Shown here: one piece after another, positions 6,405-12,315 of the stretch
Numbering within the stretch: the stretch's first letter is position 1
Layout of the letters: each line of letters begins with the position of its first letter
Origin: Polaromonas sp.
GTDB taxonomy: Bacteria; Pseudomonadota; Gammaproteobacteria; Burkholderiales; Burkholderiaceae_C
Direction: 5' to 3'
Assembly: GCA_026786065.1 (NCBI GenBank)
Contig: JAJAYS010000335.1
Span: 1 to 12,315, forward strand
Length of the DNA stretch: 12,315 bases
Program-made: the position numbers and the translations under genes
The notes under the pieces: model-generated
Database searches by the model: none
The model's input: only the letters and a program-made list of their open reading frames with translations
What the model was told of the DNA's origin: nothing

Positions 6405-6490
6405 TTCGCCCTGAGCTTGGCCGGTCCTGTTCCTGTCGAACGATGAGTTGCCAGCACGGAGCAAAGGTGTGACAGGCTCAGCCCGAACGG
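6405..6490. repeat. Degenerate inverted REP-like pair downstream of rimO
   Basis: TTCGCCCTGAGCTTGG (6405-6420) and GACAGGCTCAGCCCGAACGG (6471-6490) are two oppositely oriented copies of a dispersed palindrome widely seen in proteobacteria (canonical arm TTCGCCCTGAGC). The copies differ by two bases over the 12-base core. CGGTT (6488-6492) and AACCG (6501-6505) add a small inverted repeat. The gap 6361-6626 holds no convincing gene. Confidence 0.55.
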
Positions 6491-6626
6491 TTTTAGGTCT
6501 AACCGAACAGCATTGGGTCGGGCAGGCACCGCTTTCAGGGAGTGCATGCAGAGCGCCGCGCTTGCGCCCTGCACTGCAACTCAAGGCATGGCGGCACCGC
6601 TACCCCGCCGCTCCCGCTGCTGGAAT

Positions 6627-8039
6627 TCAAATCGGCATCGCAACCAGGTCATGGCCCTGCACACCGACAATACGGGCGCGTGTGAACTCACCGACCTTCA
6701 GCGTCTTGCTGATCTTCTCGGGTGCCAGCAGCCTCACGATGCCGTCGATCTCCGGCGCATCCGCATAAGACCGGCCAGTGCCGCCCTTGCGGCCCAGCGC
6801 CGGAGCCGAATCGACCAGCACCTGCATCGTCGCGCCTATGCGTTTTTGCAGTTTCTGGCTTGAAACCGCCTCAGCCACCGCCATGAAGCGGCCCCGCCGT
6901 TCTTCGCGCAGCGCGAGCGGCAACATGCCGTCAATCGCGTTGGCCGCCGCGCCTTCGACGGCGCTGTAGGCAAAGCAGCCAGCGCGGTCGATCTGAGCCT
7001 CGCGGATGAAGTCCAGCAGGTGCTCGAACTCAGCGTCAGTCTCACCCGGAAAGCCGGCAATGAAGGTACTGCGGACAACGATTTCCGGGCAGATCTCGCG
7101 CCAACGCGCCAGCCGTTCGAGATTTTTCTCGCCGCTCGCTGGGCGCTTCATCCGCTTGAGCACATCGGGGTGGCTATGCTGCAACGGCACGTCAAGGTAA
7201 GGCAGCACCTTCCCGGTCGCCATCAGCGGGACGATCTCGTCAACACTTGGGTAGGGGTACACGTAATGCAGCCGGACCCAGGCGCCGAACGGCTCGGCAA
7301 GCTCGCCAAGTGCCTGCACCAGCTCCAGCATACGGGTCTTGACCGGCTTGCCGTCATAGAAGCCGGTGCGGTATTTGACGTCGACACCGTAGGCAGATGT
7401 GTCCTGGCTGATCACCAGCAATTCTTTCACGCCACCTTCAAACAGCGCACGCGCATCTGTCAGCACAGCGCCGATGGGGCGCGACACCAGATCGCCGCGC
7501 ATCGAGGGAATGATGCAAAACGTACAGCGGTGGTTGCAGCCTTCGCTGATCTTCAGATAGGCGTAGTGCCTTGGCGTGAGCTTGATGCCCGCGACACCGA
7601 AGGAATTGGGCACCAAGTCGATGAACGGGTCGTGCGGTTTGGGCAAATTCAAATGCACCGCGTCCATGACTTCCTGCGTAGCATGGGGCCCGGTGACCGC
7701 GAGCACGCTTGGGTGCATTTGCCGCACCAGATTGCCGCCGCCCTCACCCGACTTGGCACCGAGGCAGCCAGTGACGATCACGCGACCGTTTTCAGCCAGT
7801 GCCTCGCCAATGGTGTCCAGACTTTCCTTGACTGCGTCGTCGATGAATCCGCAGGTGTTGACGATCACCAGATCGGCGCCCTTGAAGGTTTTCGAGGTCT
7901 GGTAGCCTTCTGCGCTGAGCTGCGTGAGAATCAGCTCGGAATCGGTCAGGGCCTTGGGGCAACCCAGGCTCACGAAGCCGACTTTGGGAGCCGGCTTGAT
8001 GATGGCGGGCATTACAGGAGGGGGCAAGACTTCACTCAT
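6627..8039 (-). CDS. rimO: Ribosomal protein S12 methylthiotransferase RimO
   Basis: RimO is a radical-SAM enzyme that adds a methylthio group to the conserved aspartate of ribosomal protein S12. The 470-residue protein has the full family layout. The N-terminal UPF0004 domain carries the three cysteines for the first iron-sulfur cluster: Cys27 ([12 protein letters not shown]), Cys63 (NTCGFIDDA) and Cys92 (TGCLGAK). The radical-SAM motif CNHRCTFC is at 168-175, within [20 protein letters not shown], a RimO rather than MiaB signature. A TRAM domain occupies about the last 70 residues. The ATG at 8039 has no ribosome-binding site directly upstream. It lies 103 bp downstream of phaR on the same strand and ends before a strong terminator near 6340. 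Length and motifs are normal for the family. Confidence 0.97.
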   Translation of the reverse strand: MSEVLPPPVMPAIIKPAPKVGFVSLGCPKALTDSELILTQLSAEGYQTSKTFKGADLVIVNTCGFIDDAVKESLDTIGEALAENGRVIVTGCLGAKSGEGGGNLVRQMHPSVLAVTGPHATQEVMDAVHLNLPKPHDPFIDLVPNSFGVAGIKLTPRHYAYLKISEGCNHRCTFCIIPSMRGDLVSRPIGAVLTDARALFEGGVKELLVISQDTSAYGVDVKYRTGFYDGKPVKTRMLELVQALGELAEPFGAWVRLHYVYPYPSVDEIVPLMATGKVLPYLDVPLQHSHPDVLKRMKRPASGEKNLERLARWREICPEIVVRSTFIAGFPGETDAEFEHLLDFIREAQIDRAGCFAYSAVEGAAANAIDGMLPLALREERRGRFMAVAEAVSSQKLQKRIGATMQVLVDSAPALGRKGGTGRSYADAPEIDGIVRLLAPEKISKTLKVGEFTRARIVGVQGHDLVAMPI

Positions 8040-8142
8040 CCATCTATTGTCTCAGACCGCGTTTTCAGCCTGAGGGCAGCCCTGTATGGTGAATCGGCCG
8101 AGGCGCCCAAGCGGCAATTCGGGGCTTGCAAGCTTGCGTGAA

Positions 8143-8784
8143 TCAGCGCTTCAGGCCCATCGCCGCGAGCATTTTTTCGCTTTGGATTTGCATCTGTTCC
8201 TGCATCTGCGTAAACACCGTTTTGGACTGCTCGACGTAGTTGCCCAGCATGCCCTGCATCATGGGCGATTGGGAACTGATGAACTGCGCCCACTTTTCGG
8301 GACTCATGCCACTGGACTGCTCGGCCATGGTGGTTTGCAGGTCCATGAAGGTCTGCACATTTTTCTCCAGGTAATCACCCATGAAGCTTTGCATCGAATT
8401 GCCGTAAAACCGGATGATGTTGGCTAGCACCGCTTCGGTGAACATCGGCGCGCCGCCGCTTTCTTCTTCAAGGATGACCTGCAGCAGGATGCTGCGTGTC
8501 AAGTCGTCACCAGTCTTGGCGTCGCGCACGACAAACGCTGCGCTGCGCATGACCAGCTCGCGGATCTCCGTCAGCGTGATGTAGGTCGATGTTTCGGTGT
8601 CGTACAGGCGCCGGTTTGGGTACTTTTTGATGACCCGGGCAGCTTCGACTGCGGCCGGATCGGCTTTGCTGCCCGCCGCTCCCGGAAGTGATCCGGCTTG
8701 ACCGTGCGCGATTGGCGCCCCGACGGATGCTTTGGCTGGGCGGTTTACCGGGGCTTTGGAGCCAGGAGGACGAATGGTTGGCAA
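8143..8784 (-). CDS. phaR: Polyhydroxyalkanoate synthesis repressor PhaR
   Basis: PhaR represses phasin and PHA-synthesis genes and is released when PHA granules accumulate, tying carbon-storage protein levels to polymer. The 213-residue protein has a variable Ala/Pro/Gly-rich leader (1-49), then the highly conserved DNA-binding domain starting RVIKKYPNRRLYDTETSTYI (50-69), and one or two PHB-accumulation regulator repeats (about 100-190: LLQVILEEES, ANIIRFYGNSMQSF, SSQSPMMQGMLGNY), ending in a Met/Gln-rich helix. The start is TTG 8784: GGAG (8791-8794) lies six bases upstream. An ATG at 8789 falls between them in another frame and is too close to the GGAG. A weak TAGAAT (8834-8839, minus) is a possible -10 box. 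The phaCAB genes are not in the window. It lies between tRNA-Val and rimO with an untranslated gap on each side. Confidence 0.95.
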   Translation of the reverse strand: MPTIRPPGSKAPVNRPAKASVGAPIAHGQAGSLPGAAGSKADPAAVEAARVIKKYPNRRLYDTETSTYITLTEIRELVMRSAAFVVRDAKTGDDLTRSILLQVILEEESGGAPMFTEAVLANIIRFYGNSMQSFMGDYLEKNVQTFMDLQTTMAEQSSGMSPEKWAQFISSQSPMMQGMLGNYVEQSKTVFTQMQEQMQIQSEKMLAAMGLKR

Positions 8785-8899
8785 GGCATGCTCCGGAGAA
8801 AGGCTGACTGCGCCCGGGCTTCAGGGCTGCATCATTCTAGGAAACCCTCAAGAAGAAAATCCCCTTGGTTTACCCTGCTCGTGCGGGTTGCTTGCGGGC

Positions 8900-8926
8900 A
8901 AAAAAAATCCGCTGACAAAGCGGATT
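8900..8926 (-). terminator. Intrinsic terminator of tRNA-Val
   Basis: Read on the minus strand, AATCCGCT (8926-8919) and AGCGGATT (8913-8906) form a perfect 8-bp stem around TTGTC, followed by an unbroken T run (8907-8900). It lies 27 bases after the tRNA 3' end and separates the tRNA from phaR. Confidence 0.93.
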
Positions 8927-8952
8927 CGGATCACTGGAAATTTTCGGGGAAT

Positions 8953-9029
8953 TGGTAGGCGCGATTGGACTCGAACCAACGACCCCCACCATGTCAAGGT
9001 GGTGCTCTAACCAGCTGAGCTACGCGCCT
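8953..9029 (-). tRNA. tRNA-Val (anticodon GAC)
   Basis: The 77-nt gene includes an encoded CCA (8955-8953). Acceptor AGGCGCG pairs with CGCGCCT, discriminator A. The D arm contains AGCTCAGCTGGTTAGAGC; the anticodon arm is CCACC-TTGACAT-GGTGG with GAC at 8995-8993, reading GUC and GUU. The T loop is TTCGAGT. It lies 112 bp downstream of relA on the same strand, with its own promoter candidate and terminator. Confidence 0.97.
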
Positions 9030-9049
9030 GAAAGTCTGTTCGAAGGCGA

Positions 9050-9058
9050 ATTGTAGCA
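9050..9058 (-). promoter_or_regulatory. Extended -10 promoter of tRNA-Val
   Basis: On the minus strand TGCTACAAT (9058-9050) is a TGn-extended -10 box (TACAAT), 20 bases before the mature tRNA. The start point would be near 9043, giving a leader of about 14 nt. No convincing -35 is present. It is the same type as the tRNA-Leu promoter. Confidence 0.55.
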
Positions 9059-9141
9059 GCCGACAAATGCCGCCCCACGCGCCGACAGCGTCTTTGCTGC
9101 ACCGGACGTTGGCGCACGCGGGCCAGAACCGACTCGCACCT

Positions 9142-11436
9142 TCAACGCCTGCGTGCCGAGCGTACGCCAGCGACCTCTTGCACCGCCAACAGCACCTGCC
9201 GAAGTCGGCCCGACTGCGCGACTTCGACCGTGAAGGTCATCCATGCGGTGCCACCCAAGCCGTCCTTGACGGACTGGGTTTGCACACCGATGACATTGAC
9301 TTTCTCCCTCGAGAAAACCTCGGAAATGTCCCGCAGCAAACCTTGACGGTCGCCGGCCTCGACCGCGATATCGACCGGATACATCGGCGCGTCGGATGGC
9401 CTGGCCGAGTTCCATTGCACATCGATCACGCGATCCGGGCTGCCTGAAGCCATGTTCCGGAAGTTGCTGCAATCGCCGCGGTGGATGCTGACCCCTTTTC
9501 CCCTGGTCACAAACCCGCGAATGCGGTCTGGCGGCGCTGGCTTGCAGCACCTCGCAAGCTGCGTCAAAAGCGAGTCGATGCCGACCACCAGCACGCTGCC
9601 TTTGCCAGACTTTCCGGGCGCATCCGGCGACTCGGCCTTGCGCAGCTTTTTGAACAGATCCTGTTCCAGCTCGGCCACCGGCATCGGTTCGGCCGGCCGC
9701 AGCATGTTTTCAATCGTGCGCAGCGACAGCTCGTCCTTGCCGACGACGGCAAACAGGTCTTCGGCCTGCTTGAAGCCCAGTTGCATTGCCAGATCGGCCA
9801 ATTTGAGCGCGGTCTTGCCCTCGCGCTGCAACAGCTTTTCAACCGCCTCACGGCCTTTGGCGACGGTCTGCTCGCTGGCCAGACCATTAAACCAGGCACG
9901 CACCTTGGATTTCGCGCGATGGCTGGTCAAAAATCCGAGGTCGGGGTTGAGCCAGTCCCGGGATGGCCCGCCCTCCTTGGCCGCGATGATCTCCACGCTC
10001 TGGCCGTTTTGCAGCGGGGTGTTCAAAGGCACCATGACACCGTCAAGCCGTGCGCCCCGGCAGCGGTGGCCGAGGCTGGTGTGCAGCGTGTAGGCAAAGT
10101 CCACTGCCGTCGCACCCTGCGGCAGCTCGACGATGGCGGCATCCGGCGTCAACACGTAAATCCGGTCCTCGAACAAGCCGCGATCGGCCTGCCGGGCCTG
10201 CTCCGTAGCTGGCCCGGACAGGTCGCGCTCCCAGGCCAGCAGTTGCCGCAGCACGGCGATTTTGGCGTCGTAGTTGCTGCTGGCAGACACCCCCGCATAG
10301 CCCTTGGTGCCGGCCTCCTTGTAGGCCCAGTGCGCCGCCACGCCATGCTCGGCGTGTTCGTGCATGGCCTGCGTGCGGATCTGGATTTCTACCGGCCGGC
10401 CGCTGTCGTCGCTCACCACCGTATGCAGCGACTGGTAGCCATTGGATTTTGGCCGGGCGATGTAGTCGTCAAACTCGCCGGCCATTGGAATAAAGCGCGC
10501 ATGGACAAACCCCAGTGCGCCATAGCACCCCGGCGCATCGGCAGCAATCACCCGCAGTGCCCGCAGGTCCAGCACCTGCTCGAAACCCAGCGATTTGCCG
10601 CGCATCTTTTTTACGATGCTGTAGATGTGCTTGGGCCTGCCCTGCACCAGCGCGGCAATGCCGGCCTGGTTCAGTTCGCGCTCCAGAGCAGCGCGCATGG
10701 CCTGCATCGAGGCTTCGCGCTCGACGCGCTTTTGATCGATCAGGCGCGCCGTGTGTTTGTAAACCTCCGGCTCCAGAAAGCGGAAGGCGAGGTCTTCCAT
10801 TTCCCATTTGATTTGCCAAATTCCCAGCCGGTTGGCCAGCGGCGCAAACACCGTCAGCGACTCGTGCGCCAGCCCCGGCGGCGGCTCCATCTTTGCTGCT
10901 GCGAGGTGGCGCAGCGTTTGCAAGCGGGACGCCATACGCAGCATCACCACGCGCAGGTCGCGCGAGAAGGCCAGCAGCATCTTGCGCACCGCCTCAGTCT
11001 GAACCGCGCTGCTCTCTGCCTGGGCGCTGCTTGTGCTCGACTTGCGCGCCTGCCGCTGCAAGGCCTCCAGCCGTGTGGCCTCGACGGCCAGCGTAGCAAG
11101 GCTCGACCCGAAGGCCTTCGCAATCACCTCCTCCGGCCGGTTCAGGTGAGTGCAGCAATAGGCCAGATAGGTCGCCGCCTGCATGGTTGCCGAACCACCC
11201 ATGCTCTTGAGGATATGCGCGGTGGCATCGGCGTGAGCGAGTGCGTTCTCTCCGGTTTCCAGCGTCTCGCCGGATATCAGCGGCTCGGCGAAGGCGCGAG
11301 CCCGGGAGGGTGCCTCGGGCGGCTCGGGCGCGCCGGAAGAAGTGGCCCGAACGATCGAGGCGTGCTGGCCGCCGGCCCGGTCGTGCGGTTTTGAAGGGGG
11401 ATCGGCGAGCGTTTGGCCCGCAGCCTTGTGTTTCAT
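9142..11436 (-). CDS. relA: RelA, (p)ppGpp synthetase (monofunctional long RSH)
   Basis: RelA makes ppGpp and pppGpp when uncharged tRNA sits on the ribosome. The 764-residue protein has a degenerate HD hydrolase domain (about 60-180) without the HDxxED motif, the synthetase domain (about 240-385) with GRPKHIYSIVKKM, EFDDYIARPKSNGYQSLHTV and VEIQIRTQAMHEHAEHGVAA, a TGS domain (about 425-486), a zinc-finger/CC domain (LARCCKPAPPDRIRGFVTRG to GDCSNF) and a C-terminal ACT domain. EFDD (321-324), instead of the RxKD of bifunctional Rel/SpoT, marks a synthetase-only RelA. ATG 11436 is chosen because it overlaps the stop of the upstream hydrolase gene as ATGA, suggesting translational coupling; an ATG at 11463 would add nine residues (MRHRFHPRA) and a longer overlap. 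A separate SpoT is expected elsewhere in the genome. Confidence 0.96.
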   Translation of the reverse strand: MKHKAAGQTLADPPSKPHDRAGGQHASIVRATSSGAPEPPEAPSRARAFAEPLISGETLETGENALAHADATAHILKSMGGSATMQAATYLAYCCTHLNRPEEVIAKAFGSSLATLAVEATRLEALQRQARKSSTSSAQAESSAVQTEAVRKMLLAFSRDLRVVMLRMASRLQTLRHLAAAKMEPPPGLAHESLTVFAPLANRLGIWQIKWEMEDLAFRFLEPEVYKHTARLIDQKRVEREASMQAMRAALERELNQAGIAALVQGRPKHIYSIVKKMRGKSLGFEQVLDLRALRVIAADAPGCYGALGFVHARFIPMAGEFDDYIARPKSNGYQSLHTVVSDDSGRPVEIQIRTQAMHEHAEHGVAAHWAYKEAGTKGYAGVSASSNYDAKIAVLRQLLAWERDLSGPATEQARQADRGLFEDRIYVLTPDAAIVELPQGATAVDFAYTLHTSLGHRCRGARLDGVMVPLNTPLQNGQSVEIIAAKEGGPSRDWLNPDLGFLTSHRAKSKVRAWFNGLASEQTVAKGREAVEKLLQREGKTALKLADLAMQLGFKQAEDLFAVVGKDELSLRTIENMLRPAEPMPVAELEQDLFKKLRKAESPDAPGKSGKGSVLVVGIDSLLTQLARCCKPAPPDRIRGFVTRGKGVSIHRGDCSNFRNMASGSPDRVIDVQWNSARPSDAPMYPVDIAVEAGDRQGLLRDISEVFSREKVNVIGVQTQSVKDGLGGTAWMTFTVEVAQSGRLRQVLLAVQEVAGVRSARRR

Positions 11437-12315
11437 GGCGCGAGGATGAAATCGGTGACGCATTTCAGTTGGTCAGCAGCGACCAGCGTCGGTGCGTGGC
11501 CAACGTCGGCGAACTCGACCAGCCGGCCACGCGGACCGCGCGCCGTCATGGCCCGCGCGGTTTCCACGCTCAGCAAATCGGAGTCGCGCCCGCGCAGCAC
11601 CAGCGTGCGGGCTTTGATACGGTCGTAGATTTGCCACAGCGCCGCCTCGCCCTGTGCGGAGCTGGCCCGCGTCGCCTGCCTGAAGGGCAAAGCGATGGCC
11701 GGGTCGTAATGCAGCCGCAGCCGCCCCGCCGTCCCGCCCGCTATCGGCCGAACCATAGGCCGGGAGAGCTTCAGCCACTCCGCCTCGGTGTGGCGGCCAA
11801 AACCCGGCGAGATTGCCAGCAACGCATCAGCAGCCTGGTCGAGGTCCTCGAAATGGCCGGCTTGACCGACATAGCTTGCGATGCGCTCGATGGCCGCCCA
11901 TTCAATGGCCGGCCCGATGTCGTTCAAAACCAGCCGCCGCACGGCCACCGGCAACGCTGGCTGTGACTGCACGCAGGTCAGCATGCCGATCAGCCCGCCC
12001 ATGCTGGTCCCGACCCAGTCGAGTGCCGCTATGGGGTGCTGCGAATGCAGATGCGCCAGTAGCGCCAGCATGTCGGCCGTGTACACCGGAAGCTGGTAGT
12101 CCATCGGGTCGGCCAGCCAGTCGCTCTCGCCCCGCCCCGGCACGTCCGGGCACACCACCTGCAGGCTGTGCGGCGCCCGGCTGACCAGCGTCTGCGCCAG
12201 CGTGTCGAAATCGCGGCCCTGGCGCGACAGCCCGTGCACGCAGACCACGACATGCGCCGCGTCGGGCTCGCCCCACTGCCACCAGGCCAAACGGTGCGAC
12301 CCCTGGCTGTCGGGA
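11433..12315 (-). CDS. Alpha/beta-fold hydrolase, 5' end outside the window
   Basis: This is a serine hydrolase of the alpha/beta fold whose frame is open to the right edge, so the true start is probably beyond base 12315; a TTG at 12290 is a less likely start because family-like sequence (SHRLAWWQWGEP) continues upstream of it. Visible features, counted from 12290: oxyanion-hole region CVHGLSRQGRDF (17-28), PDVPGRGESDW (48-58), nucleophile elbow GTSMGG with Ser96, the acid in LVLRGRDSDLL and the histidine in VGHAPTLV near the C-terminus. The catalytic triad therefore appears intact. There is no signal peptide within the visible part. The substrate cannot be told from sequence; esterases, lipases and dehalogenase-like enzymes share this pattern. 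The stop overlaps the relA start (ATGA), so both are probably one transcript. Confidence 0.9.
   Translation of the reverse strand, partial: PDSQGSHRLAWWQWGEPDAAHVVVCVHGLSRQGRDFDTLAQTLVSRAPHSLQVVCPDVPGRGESDWLADPMDYQLPVYTADMLALLAHLHSQHPIAALDWVGTSMGGLIGMLTCVQSQPALPVAVRRLVLNDIGPAIEWAAIERIASYVGQAGHFEDLDQAADALLAISPGFGRHTEAEWLKLSRPMVRPIAGGTAGRLRLHYDPAIALPFRQATRASSAQGEAALWQIYDRIKARTLVLRGRDSDLLSVETARAMTARGPRGRLVEFADVGHAPTLVAADQLKCVTDFILAP

Noticed and set aside
8124..8133. Perfect palindrome GCTTGCAAGC between phaR and rimO
   Set aside because: Ten bases is short enough to occur by chance and it matches no operator I know; no second copy in the spacer.
8698..9010. Plus-strand small open frames over the phaR upstream region and tRNA-Val
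   Set aside because: They read through the tRNA-Val terminator and the tRNA itself; no ribosome site or domain.
9481..11394. Very long plus-strand open frame (637 codons) opposite relA
   Set aside because: It is antisense to a gene with complete RelA motifs, its translation is rich in Arg, His and Gln without recognisable domains, and long antisense frames are expected in GC-rich genes.
1..12315. CRISPR array, prophage, toxin-antitoxin or other defence system
   Set aside because: No regular spaced repeats, no phage or nuclease/toxin genes; every long stretch is accounted for by housekeeping genes.

Overview
The window looks like chromosome of a GC-rich betaproteobacterium, most likely Burkholderiales/Comamonadaceae (Polaromonas/Rhodoferax/Variovorax-like). 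The evidence is the protein types and a GC-rich coding style: a PHA regulator of the PhaR family, a monofunctional RelA with the EFDD motif, a fused NnrE/NnrD enzyme, and RNase R and RimO of proteobacterial type. Genus is inference from memory. No database was searched.

Layout. Plus strand, left end: the 3' end of a dadA-like D-amino-acid dehydrogenase gene (1-329), then kbp (BON-LysM potassium-binding protein, 547-1050) and nnr (NAD(P)HX repair enzyme, 1173-2801). A 268-bp convergent intergenic region with small repeats follows. Minus strand: yggT (3070-3633) lies 48 bp downstream of rnr (RNase R, 3682 to about 6177), probably one transcript. A plus-strand tRNA-Leu(CAG) at 6209-6293 sits head-to-head with rnr and ends in a strong, apparently bidirectional terminator. 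Next come rimO (6627-8039), phaR (8143-8784), tRNA-Val(GAC) with its own terminator, relA (9142-11436), and an alpha/beta hydrolase (11433 to the right edge) that overlaps relA by an ATGA junction. All of these are on the minus strand.

How the genes work together. This is housekeeping and stress-physiology DNA: metabolite repair (nnr), RNA decay (rnr), ribosome modification (rimO), stringent response (relA), carbon-storage control (phaR), potassium/osmotic response (kbp), amino-acid catabolism (dadA) and two tRNAs. Apart from the likely pairs rnr-yggT and hydrolase-relA they are independent units. I see no phage, transposase, CRISPR, toxin-antitoxin or defence genes, and no new multi-gene system.

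The most unusual signal is small. An AT-rich block with an inverted repeat lies in frame inside nnr (about 1722-1797), adds roughly 16 residues to the N-terminal domain, and resembles a repetitive element read through as protein. Secondary points are the unresolved start of rnr next to the tRNA-Leu promoter, matching extended -10 promoters on both tRNAs, possible leaderless starts of nnr and rimO, and several small repeats between genes.
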